NCBI GenBank assembly: GCA_020434085.1
Contig: JAGRBM010000602.1
Span: forward strand, 1 to 5,126
Length of the DNA: 5,126 nucleotides
From: Chrysiogenia bacterium
Lineage (GTDB): Bacteria > JAGRBM01
Direction of reading: 5' to 3'
Position numbers and translations under genes: made by a program. The notes beneath the pieces were generated by a model. The model saw only the letters and a list, made by a program, of their open reading frames with translations, was not told the origin of the DNA and did no database searches. Of this stretch, positions 1 through 4,329 are shown piece by piece (within the stretch, counting starts at the first letter, position 1; each line of letters starts with the position of its first letter).

Positions 1-119
1 ACCGTCTTTTCCACCAGGCGCGAGGGGCCGCCGGAAGAACCTTGAGCCGCATCGCCGTCGGGGGGCAGGGCATTGCCCATCGCGCCTCCCGCAGTGCGCT
101 TGTCTTCGGATTCACTCAT
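1..119 (-). CDS. N-terminal fragment of an unidentified protein, cut by the window edge
   Basis: An ATG at 119-117 on the minus strand opens a frame with no stop for 39 codons up to the window edge. The visible part begins MSESEDKRTAGG and ends SRLVEKT. It is hydrophilic and rich in Gly, Ser, Asp and Pro, with no signal peptide, so it looks like a flexible N-terminal tail of a cytosolic protein. It lies 52 nt downstream of the stop of the 189-aa lipoprotein gene, so the two could be co-transcribed. The Shine-Dalgarno is weak: only a GAAGAG-like stretch about 12 nt upstream. An in-frame ATG 13 codons further in (MGNALPP) is an alternative start. The fragment is too short for a family call. The weak ribosome site and short length make the gene itself only moderately secure. 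Confidence 0.5.
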   Translation of the reverse strand, partial: MSESEDKRTAGGAMGNALPPDGDAAQGSSGGPSRLVEKT

Positions 120-146
120 GATTGCGTGTGTCTCTTCGGCTTTCAG

Positions 147-161
147 GCCCCGAAAAGGGGC
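147..161 (-). other. small GC hairpin between two minus-strand genes
   Basis: GCCCC at 147-151 pairs with GGGGC at 157-161 around a 5-nt loop, inside the 52-nt gap between the 189-aa lipoprotein gene and the partial gene at the left edge. On the minus strand no T-run follows it, so it is not a convincing terminator. It could stabilise the 3' end of the upstream message or be chance in GC-rich DNA. Confidence 0.25.
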
Positions 162-171
162 AGCGCGGAGT

Positions 172-741
172 CTACCGCCCCGGGGGAGCAGGCGGCAAAT
201 GGGCGGACTCGGGGGCGATTTCATCAGGGGTGGGGGCGTCGCCGGCGCGCAGCAGGCGCACGGCAAAGACGTCGCGCATGCGCATGGGGTTGCCGCGGCC
301 GCCGCGCCTTACCTCGGCGAGCATCACGAAGCCGCGGGGCTTGGGCCACAGGCTCAGCCGCTCGGGCGTGGCAAGCAGTTCTTCGCGACTCAGGCGCAGC
401 GGCGCGCCGTGGCAGCCCATGACCTCGACCTCCACGGTACCCTCTTCGAGCAACGCCGAAAGCGGCAGTGCCTTCTCTCCGCCGAGGCGCCCCTCGGCCT
501 CGAGGACCGTGATGTGCGAGTCCTCGCGCAGCTGCGCCGCGTTTTTCTCCCGCACGATCTCGTCGCCGCGCAGCAGGCGCACGTTCGCACCGACCCGGCC
601 CGCACAGCGCGAGGGCCTCTCCACCGCCGGCGGCACCTTGCCCAGCGGGGCCCACTGGAGGTCCTTGTAGGGGTCTTCGCGTTTCTCGCAGGCAAGCAGC
701 AGCGCAAGAAACGCCGCGAGGCAAAGGGCTCGGGTTTTCAT
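172..741 (-). CDS. putative lipoprotein, 189 aa, unknown function
   Basis: The N-terminus MKTRALCLAAFLALLLACEK is a lipoprotein signal peptide: a short basic start, a hydrophobic core, and the lipobox L-L-A-C with the lipidated Cys at residue 18. The mature protein should be anchored to a membrane and exposed to the periplasm or cell surface. I chose the ATG at 741 because GGGAG lies 7 nt upstream and the signal peptide begins there; an in-frame ATG at 759 would add six polar residues and lacks this spacing. The mature part is about 170 residues, highly charged, and has just two cysteines (46 and 110) that could form a disulfide. Short beta-prone stretches such as residues 101-108 suggest a small beta-rich domain, but I recognise no family. 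The last codons (AHLPPAPP, residues 180-187) coincide with a repeat that recurs near 2.7 kb. The gene starts just after the terminator of the repeat-protein operon and ends 52 nt before the next gene. Confidence 0.85.
   Translation of the reverse strand: MKTRALCLAAFLALLLACEKREDPYKDLQWAPLGKVPPAVERPSRCAGRVGANVRLLRGDEIVREKNAAQLREDSHITVLEAEGRLGGEKALPLSALLEEGTVEVEVMGCHGAPLRLSREELLATPERLSLWPKPRGFVMLAEVRRGGRGNPMRMRDVFAVRLLRAGDAPTPDEIAPESAHLPPAPPGR
180..205. repeat. dispersed 26-bp repeat, copy 1 (coding)
   Basis: This 26-bp segment matches 2691-2716 at 24 of 26 positions in the same orientation; the shared core is GGAGCAGG-Y-GGCAAATGGGCG. Here it lies inside the lipoprotein gene at 172-741 and, on the minus strand, supplies the codons for AHLPPAPP just before the stop. 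The two differences from copy 2 both fall on third codon positions of that frame. Confidence 0.6.
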
Positions 742-755
742 TTCGCATCTCCCGG

Positions 756-788
756 ACACAAAACCGGCGCCCCCTTCGGAGCGCCGGC
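756..788 (-). terminator. intrinsic terminator after the repeat-protein operon
   Basis: On the minus strand a 7-bp GC stem (CCGGCGC at 787-781 pairing with GCGCCGG at 770-764), probably extended inward by CC/GG pairs around a GAAG loop, is followed directly by TTTTGTG at 763-757. It sits 26 nt after the stop of the lipoprotein repeat-protein gene, the usual place for a factor-independent terminator. The T-run is short (four T). It ends only 6 nt before the GGGAG ribosome site of the next gene, so a fraction of transcripts probably reads through, or the next gene has a promoter upstream inside the preceding coding region. Confidence 0.7.
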
Positions 789-813
789 CGCGTTACCAGA
801 TCTTCGCAAAGGC

Positions 814-1713
814 TCAGCGCCCGGCAAGGCCCTTCACCCTGGGCGGGAGCTTGCCGATGATCTCGACGTCACCGGTCGCAACGTCGATGGTGGCGAGCAC
901 CTGTTGCTGGCCGTCCCAGTTGGTGAGCAGCGCGTAGAGGGTATCGCCCACATAGGCCATGGCGACGACTCCCACGCCTTCGGTCCCGCCGGAGTTGAGC
1001 GGGCCGTCCAAAGTGACCACCGTGGTCGGAGCGCCCGTCGTCGTATTGAGCGATACGAGCGAGCCGTCCAGGCCCTCGCCCATTGCGCCGTCGGCCGAAG
1101 TCTGGGGCGCGAGCAGCAGGCGCTCGCCCTCTTCGTCCCAGACCATACCGTTGGCCCACTCGCCCGCGTCGCCCCCGATGACTGTGACCTCGCCGGTTTC
1201 CGGGTCGATCGTTGCCAGGTCACCGGCTGCCTCCGTCGGGTCGTTGACGCTCACCAGGCCATAGAGCGTGCCATCAGGACCAAAGACAATGGAACTCATG
1301 TAGCGCGGCTCCATGCTCGAATCGACGGTCTCGCCGATGGCGGTGAGCAGGCCGCTTACGGGATTGACCTCGAAGAGCATGGGGTCGCGCAGATTCTCGG
1401 CTTCCCAGCCAAATCCGCCGGCGCCGGTGACGCCGTAGAGCTTCCCATCGGGACCAAAGGCAATGGAGCTCAAACCGTAGTGGGTGCCCTGCGCGTCACG
1501 CGTCGCTGCCACGACCGCGTAGCTCGCGTTGGCGGGATTGAGCACGTAGAGATAGCCCGCCATGTTGCCGCGGTGGCCGTCGACCATGAGCAGCAGCGGG
1601 ATGGGATTGCCCTCGCTGTCGCAGCTTGCCGCGCCGAGCGACGCGAGCAGCGCCAGGGCCAGAATGAGAGAGCGAAGACGTTTTGTTGCGATGTTGGATA
1701 CGAGATTTTTCAT
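814..1713 (-). CDS. lipoprotein with five propeller-like repeats, 299 aa (second of a paralogous pair)
   Basis: The start MKNLVSNIATKRLRSLILAL leads a basic, hydrophobic signal ending LGAASC. Cys31 is the only cysteine in the protein, which supports lipidation there, although Ala at -3 is less usual than Leu. The ATG at 1713 was chosen because GGAGG and AGGAGG lie 5 and 9 nt upstream; an in-frame ATG at 1770 would lie inside the previous gene. The mature part shows five spaced units of the type L-x-x-[ILV]-[DN]-P-x-[TS]-G-x-x-x-x-[VI]-G, at about residues 55, 113, 166, 219 and 273, with FGPDGxLYG motifs at 86-94 and 144-152. The 45-60 residue spacing is typical of beta-propeller blades, so I infer a propeller-like fold that probably binds a protein, sugar or surface ligand; no catalytic residues are evident. 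It shares layout and the C-terminal ending (IIGKLPPRVKGLAGR) with the upstream neighbour. Asp follows the lipid Cys, which in E. coli favours inner-membrane retention. Function is unknown. Confidence 0.9.
   Translation of the reverse strand: MKNLVSNIATKRLRSLILALALLASLGAASCDSEGNPIPLLLMVDGHRGNMAGYLYVLNPANASYAVVAATRDAQGTHYGLSSIAFGPDGKLYGVTGAGGFGWEAENLRDPMLFEVNPVSGLLTAIGETVDSSMEPRYMSSIVFGPDGTLYGLVSVNDPTEAAGDLATIDPETGEVTVIGGDAGEWANGMVWDEEGERLLLAPQTSADGAMGEGLDGSLVSLNTTTGAPTTVVTLDGPLNSGGTEGVGVVAMAYVGDTLYALLTNWDGQQQVLATIDVATGDVEIIGKLPPRVKGLAGR
1261..1298. repeat. intragenic direct repeat, unit A
   Basis: This 38-bp stretch matches 1435-1472 at 32 of 38 positions. It encodes the SSIVFGPDGTLYG blade motif (about residues 140-152) of the propeller-like lipoprotein, showing that adjacent repeats arose by duplication that is still visible in the DNA. 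Confidence 0.75.
1435..1472. repeat. intragenic direct repeat, unit B
   Basis: Partner of 1261-1298 (32 of 38 bases identical). It encodes SSIAFGPDGKLYG at about residues 82-94 of the same protein. Spacing between the two units is 174 bp, exactly 58 codons, so the reading frame is preserved. Confidence 0.75.
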
Positions 1714-1730
1714 GACATCCTCCCTCCTAA
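1714..1730 (-). promoter_or_regulatory. ribosome-binding site overlapping the upstream stop codon
   Basis: On the minus strand the upstream gene ends with TAG at 1729-1727, and the last two bases of that stop begin AGGAGG (1728-1723). A second GGAGG follows at 1723-1719, before the ATG at 1713. A ribosome terminating on the first gene therefore stops on the Shine-Dalgarno of the second. This fits translational coupling of the paralogous pair and decides the start of the second gene. Confidence 0.8.
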
Positions 1731-2527
1731 CGTCCGACCAGGGCGTCAACGCCCGGGGGCAGCATGCCAACGATCTCCACCGCGCCGGTGGTCGTGTCGA
1801 TGGTCACCAGGTGCACGACGTCGTCGCCCCGGGCCTTGCGAATTCCGTAGAGCGTGCCGTTGTAGTAGGTGAGCGCACCGATGGCCTGGCCGCCGGTATA
1901 CATCCCGCCCACGCCGTCGAGCGAGAGCGTCGCGTCGACCGAGCTGTCGAGGGGATCGAGCGTGCGCAGGTCACCGTCCACGCCGTCGAGCGAGGCATAG
2001 AGCTTCTCGCCCGTGGCATCGTAGGCCAGGCCGCCACCGACGATACCGCCGGCACCTGCACTCCCCGCGCAGACGACGGCACCGGTGGTGGTATTGATCG
2101 CCCCCAATTGAATCACGCAATTGCCGCTTGCGAAGAAGCTGTAGAGAGTCCCGTCGATGAAGGTGATGTCACCGGCAAACGACCTCTGCCCGGTTCCGGC
2201 AACGAGGGTCGCCTCGCCGGTGGCCGGGTTGATCGTGAGGAGCTCCGTCTCGATCTCGGACTGAGCCCACCCCACCGTCGTGATGGCGTAGAGCGTGCCT
2301 TCGCCATCGAAGGCCATCCCGCCGACGGCGTAGCCCTCACCGACGGAGTCTTCGATGGTACCGACAACGCTCGCGGCTCCCGTTAATGGATTGATGCGGT
2401 AGAGACTCCCCGCCGCCCGGCCGCCGTCGGCGGCGTAGAGCTGCGCGGCCGCCGGCGATGCCGAAGCCGCCAGTCCCGCCACGCAGAGCACCAGTGCCGC
2501 GAGTACAGCAATCGTGAAGTGTCTCAT
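1727..2527 (-). CDS. secreted protein with five propeller-like repeats, 266 aa (first of a paralogous pair)
   Basis: The N-terminus MRHFTIAVLAALVLCVAG followed by a small-residue region ending ASPAAA-Q is a type I signal peptide, with likely cleavage after Ala28. There is no lipobox, so the protein is exported as a soluble periplasmic or extracellular protein. Five repeats of the form L-x-x-[IL]-[ND]-[PT]-x-[TD]-[GS] occur at about residues 42, 97, 141, 187 and 240, each followed by a short strand. GTLY-type motifs precede several of them (77-80, 126-129, 224-227). This pattern fits a beta-propeller made of 45-55 residue blades. Cys137 and Cys153 lie in one blade and could form a disulfide. 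The C-terminus (IVGMLPPGVDALVGR) closely matches that of the downstream lipoprotein, so the two are tandem paralogues that have diverged in anchoring. The start at 2527 is followed at once by the signal peptide; an AGGGACGG purine stretch ends 8 nt upstream. The ligand and role are unknown. Confidence 0.9.
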   Translation of the reverse strand: MRHFTIAVLAALVLCVAGLAASASPAAAQLYAADGGRAAGSLYRINPLTGAASVVGTIEDSVGEGYAVGGMAFDGEGTLYAITTVGWAQSEIETELLTINPATGEATLVAGTGQRSFAGDITFIDGTLYSFFASGNCVIQLGAINTTTGAVVCAGSAGAGGIVGGGLAYDATGEKLYASLDGVDGDLRTLDPLDSSVDATLSLDGVGGMYTGGQAIGALTYYNGTLYGIRKARGDDVVHLVTIDTTTGAVEIVGMLPPGVDALVGR

Positions 2528-2560
2528 GGAATGAACCGTCCCTTTCTGAAGCTATCCTAA

Positions 2561-2589
2561 AAACTAACGGGCCATCGGCAGCATGTCGA
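2561..2589 (-). promoter_or_regulatory. candidate promoter of the repeat-protein operon
   Basis: On the minus strand TCGACA (2589-2584) and TAGTTT (2566-2561) are 17 bp apart, resembling a sigma-70-type -35/-10 pair with weak matches. They would place the start of transcription about 25-30 nt before the ATG at 2527. The surrounding 2555-2610 is clearly more AT-rich than its flanks. The match is poor enough that another promoter type is possible. Confidence 0.25.
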
Positions 2590-2690
2590 GAAAATAAATT
2601 CGAACAGCCATACAGCAGCGCAGGCCCCCACCAGCCAGGCTCAGTGCGCTCTCCCGTTGTCTCGTCACAATACGTCGGTGTTGCCCGCAA

Positions 2691-2716
2691 CCGGAGGAGC
2701 AGGTGGCAAATGGGCG
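2691..2716. repeat. dispersed 26-bp repeat, copy 2 (intergenic)
   Basis: It matches 180-205 at 24 of 26 positions in the same orientation (GGAGCAGG-Y-GGCAAATGGGCG core). It lies in the intergenic region just after the T-run of the second terminator as read on the minus strand. Translated in the same minus-strand phase as copy 1 it again gives AHLPPAPP, but here no supported gene contains it. Confidence 0.6.
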
Positions 2717-2720
2717 TACA

Positions 2721-2756
2721 AACGAAAACCCCCGGCAAAGGCTTCAGCCCGGGGGT
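2721..2756 (-). terminator. terminator-like hairpin without an obvious gene
   Basis: On the minus strand ACCCCCGG (2756-2749) pairs with CCGGGGGT (2735-2728) around a 13-nt loop and runs into TTTTCGTTT (2728-2720), the form of an intrinsic terminator. The nearest upstream gene already has a terminator 110 nt earlier. This hairpin is therefore either a backup or the end of a short untranslated transcript starting between about 2757 and 2864. Confidence 0.6.
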
Positions 2757-2863
2757 CTCTGCCTCGCCGCATGGACGGCCTGCGAAGCTGCAGACTAGAA
2801 GCGAGGTCCGGGCATTCTGGCCTGCCCGCACGATCCGCGCAATTGCCCAAAACGCGACAATGG

Positions 2864-2899
2864 AAAAGGCCGGCCCCCATATTCGGGGGCCGGCCTTTC
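2864..2899 (-). terminator. strong intrinsic terminator of the 303-aa lipoprotein gene
   Basis: A perfect 14-bp stem (2865-2878 with 2885-2898; core GGCCGGCCCCC) with a 6-nt loop lies 25 nt beyond the stop codon at 2924. On the minus strand the stem ends in CCTTTTCC. The symmetrical AAA/TTT ends give it a T-run on either strand, so it could also act on plus-strand transcription, but no plus-strand gene ends here. Confidence 0.85.
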
Positions 2900-2923
2900 A
2901 CTCAACACGTCTCAAACGAGAAA

Positions 2924-3835
2924 TCAGTCCCAGATGTTCCAGAACGCATCGTCACCGCTCATGAAGATGCCGTCGCAGGCCTCTTCGGATGTCGCGTCCG
3001 TACCGCCGTAGCAGGCGCCGCCGCCGTCGGAGGGCGGAGCGCTCGCCAGGTCGCTGCTCAGAAGCACGTCGAAGGAGAGCGGCTCGTTGTAGCCCCAGAT
3101 CTTTGTCGAGGCCTCGCCACCCGCGGGCTCCACCGCGCCGGGATTGACCGTCAGACTTCCGGTGACGGTGTACATCTCGAATCCGTCCTTGCCCGACTCG
3201 CCGCTGAAGCGGAAGGTCACGGCGCCGCTGAGCGAGACGGTCTCGCTGCCGACAACGCCGGTGAGGATGTCACCATCAAGGGTGCAGTTCGAGAGGAACA
3301 GGGCATAGGTCTCCGTGCCGGAGATCCAGTCGAGCCCCTCGGGCAGGCCCTTCGCAGAGGCCATCATGACGGCTTCTTCGAGCGTGTCCTTGAGCGTAAT
3401 AACGACAGTTCCGGTGCCCGGCGCGCAGGCGTCGGCAAGTGAAACCACGCCGGAAACCGGGCCGAGCGTGAACTCCCCGTCGGGGTAGCCATCGGGATAG
3501 AGATCCTCCAGCAGCGCATCGCGCTCAATGAAGGCCTCTTCTTCGCCCCAGAAGAAGAGCGAACCCAGGAACCCGACCAGGGCGTCGTAGTCGTCGTCGA
3601 TGTCGCCCTCGGGCGGTGGCGGGCCCTTGACCCCCAGCGTGAGATCAACAATGTCCCCGTCGCAGTTGCCCGTGCAGGCGTTCTGGGCCGCAGCAAGCGC
3701 CTCGGCGGCATTGGGCCCGTCCAGATTCCCCAGCAGCAGGGCCAGTGGATCATCCGAGCCGCAGGCCTGCAGGCCCAGCGCGCTCACCATCAGTGCGGCC
3801 AGCATCGTGGCCCCGATCTTCAGTTGTTTCTTCAT
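2924..3835 (-). CDS. putative lipoprotein, 303 aa, acidic and cysteine-bearing, unknown function
   Basis: The N-terminus MKKQLKIGATMLAALMVSAL ends in the lipobox L-Q-A-C with the lipidated Cys at residue 25, followed by Gly-Ser-Asp-Asp. The ATG at 3835 has GGGAG 6 nt upstream; an in-frame ATG at 3907 would add 24 non-signal residues and is rejected. The mature part is strongly acidic, with a Pro-rich then Asp-rich linker (PPPPEGDIDDDYD, residues 72-84). Apart from Cys25 it has six cysteines (54, 58, 137, 184, 275, 287), an even number in an exported protein, consistent with three disulfides. Residues 120-260 alternate short beta-prone strands (for example GTGTVVITL, AVTFRFSG, YTVTGSLTV), suggesting a beta-sandwich-like domain. 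A Gly/Ser-rich stretch with the last two Cys precedes the aromatic C-terminus DAFWNIWD. It is transcribed alone: a strong terminator follows and a spacer of about 490 bp lies upstream. I recognise no family. Confidence 0.88.
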   Translation of the reverse strand: MKKQLKIGATMLAALMVSALGLQACGSDDPLALLLGNLDGPNAAEALAAAQNACTGNCDGDIVDLTLGVKGPPPPEGDIDDDYDALVGFLGSLFFWGEEEAFIERDALLEDLYPDGYPDGEFTLGPVSGVVSLADACAPGTGTVVITLKDTLEEAVMMASAKGLPEGLDWISGTETYALFLSNCTLDGDILTGVVGSETVSLSGAVTFRFSGESGKDGFEMYTVTGSLTVNPGAVEPAGGEASTKIWGYNEPLSFDVLLSSDLASAPPSDGGGACYGGTDATSEEACDGIFMSGDDAFWNIWD

Positions 3836-3868
3836 ATTTTGCTCCCGATTCCCTTTCGCGCCGGTATT

Positions 3869-3892
3869 CGGCCCCTCCATGGTGGAGGGCCG
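3869..3892. other. imperfect hairpin upstream of the 303-aa lipoprotein gene
   Basis: CCCTCCA (3873-3879) pairs with TGGAGGG (3883-3889) over a 3-nt loop, and CGG/CCG extend the stem across one bulged C. It lies 34-57 nt before the ATG at 3835, so it would be in the leader if transcription starts further upstream, or near the promoter otherwise. Neither strand has a T-run after it, so it is not a terminator. Confidence 0.4.
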
Positions 3893-3977
3893 CCGGGACG
3901 CGGTCAAATGGGGTGCCCGGCTACTCCCGTCATCGGACGCTTTCCGTGTTCGCCCGAAAAAGCGCCGTCACAGCGGC

Positions 3978-3997
3978 CACTTTTTTCAAAAAAAGTG
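3978..3997. repeat. A/T-tract inverted repeat
   Basis: CACTTTTTT at 3978-3986 is the reverse complement of AAAAAAGTG at 3989-3997, leaving a 2-nt centre. The T6 and A7 tracts should be intrinsically bent or cruciform-prone. It abuts the 10-bp tandem array that begins at 4001. A terminator role is unlikely, since the stem is almost all A-T pairs and no separate T-run follows. Confidence 0.6.
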
Positions 3998-4000
3998 CGG

Positions 4001-4060
4001 TCCATCTCGGGTCATCTCGGGTCATCGCGGACCATCGTGGGTCATCTCGGTCCATCTTGG
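4001..4060. repeat. six tandem 10-bp units, consensus GTCATCTCGG
   Basis: Six consecutive 10-mers run without gaps: TCCATCTCGG, GTCATCTCGG, GTCATCGCGG, ACCATCGTGG, GTCATCTCGG, TCCATCTTGG. All share CATC at positions 3-6 and GG at 9-10; variation is concentrated at positions 1, 2, 7 and 8. The period is close to one helical turn, so the invariant bases fall on the same face of the DNA. An isolated GTCATCGG occurs at 3929-3936. It could be a protein-binding array or a replication-slippage product. Confidence 0.8.
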
Positions 4061-4098
4061 GCCGCCGCCCCCTTGCGCGTTTTTGAAAAATCCGTATC

Positions 4099-4127
4099 TT
4101 GAAAAGTGTGCTTCGCGAAGGTTCATT
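4099..4127 (+). promoter_or_regulatory. weak promoter candidate with an internal palindrome
   Basis: TTGAAA (4099-4104) and TTCATT (4122-4127) are 17 bp apart, a fair -35 but a poor -10. Between them lies the perfect 10-bp palindrome CTTCGCGAAG (4111-4120), where a repressor site would sit. If real, it would drive the gene at 4330 with a leader of about 195 nt. The evidence is sequence resemblance only. Confidence 0.2.
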
Positions 4128-4149
4128 CGACCCTTCCATTTCTTCCCCG

Positions 4150-4174
4150 GCCCGGTTTTTCTTCGGGCGTTTTT
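4150..4174 (+). terminator. weak terminator-like hairpin
   Basis: GCCCG (4150-4154) pairs with CGGGC (4164-4168) over a 9-nt loop and is followed by GTTTTT. A 5-bp stem is marginal, and no plus-strand gene ends upstream. If transcription begins near 4130 this could act in the leader of the gene at 4330; otherwise it is chance. Confidence 0.2.
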
Positions 4175-4234
4175 CCGAGGTCTTCGATGTTTGTTCCGAT
4201 TGCATGCCACCCCGCCGCCGTGTTCGCGTTCCGA

Positions 4235-4297
4235 TGTAGGGGCGGGGTCTACCCGCCCTCCGGCACGCGACCAGGGCGGGTAGACCCCGCCCCTACA
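4235..4297. repeat. 25-bp perfect inverted repeat (REP-like palindromic element)
   Basis: The arms 4235-4259 and 4273-4297 are exact reverse complements, separated by 13 nt. Each arm begins or ends with the TGTAGGGGCGGGGTCT sequence and is itself partly palindromic (GGGCGGG against CCCGCCC). GTAGGGGCGGG-type palindromes occur as dispersed intergenic repeats in many bacterial genomes, so this is probably one member of such a family. It ends 32 bp before the ATG at 4330, so a transcript crossing it would carry a very stable stem just ahead of the ribosome site. Confidence 0.85.
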
Positions 4298-4329
4298 CGG
4301 ATCATGCGGGCGATCGAGGCGGTGACCCG

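Larger units (their letters stand above)
2528..2923. other. intergenic region of about 400 bp between two minus-strand transcription units
   Basis: From right to left on the minus strand it holds a strong terminator for the 303-aa lipoprotein gene (2865-2898), about 108 bp with no convincing protein gene, a second terminator-like hairpin (2728-2756), the second copy of the 26-bp repeat (2691-2716), and the promoter and leader region of the repeat-protein operon. Open frames crossing this stretch read through the hairpins and run into neighbouring genes in other frames; none has a good ribosome site. Confidence 0.7.
3836..4329. other. divergent intergenic region of about 490 bp
   Basis: It separates the minus-strand 303-aa lipoprotein gene from the plus-strand gene at 4330. 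From left to right it contains an imperfect hairpin, an A/T-tract inverted repeat, six tandem 10-bp units, a TTTTTGAAAAA stretch at 4080-4090, a perfect 10-bp palindrome, a weak terminator-like hairpin and a long perfect inverted repeat. Its homopolymer runs and lower GC between 3975 and 4200 contrast with the coding flanks. Open frames cross it in several phases but read through the repeats and have no coding character. Confidence 0.75.

Noticed and set aside
73-1872. A 599-codon open frame on the plus strand
   Set aside because: It lies antisense to two complete genes with clear signal peptides and ribosome sites and to the end of a third. Its product is a shapeless Arg/His/Gln/Ala-rich sequence, and it crosses the terminator hairpin and gene boundaries. 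Such mirror frames are common in GC-rich DNA.
1562-2386. A 274-codon plus-strand frame opposite the propeller pair
   Set aside because: It is the complement of two well-supported repeat genes. The apparent repeats in its product are only the mirror of the propeller repeats.
2337-2831. A 164-codon minus-strand frame over the 2528-2831 spacer
   Set aside because: It runs through the second terminator and into the secreted repeat gene in another phase. No signal or ribosome site supports it.
3833-3907. Longer start (ATG at 3907) for the 303-aa lipoprotein
   Set aside because: It would put 24 polar residues before an intact lipoprotein signal peptide, and the ATG at 3835 has a well-placed GGGAG.
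3895-3920. A third degenerate copy of the 26-bp repeat (GCGGTCAAATGGGG), and a sigma-54-like GGGCAC motif on the other strand
   Set aside because: The resemblance to the repeat is limited to about ten bases with a shift, and the sigma-54 match lacks the invariant GC at -12. Both are at chance level.
4001-4060. CRISPR-like array
   Set aside because: The units are 10 bp, contiguous and without spacers, and no cas gene is present.
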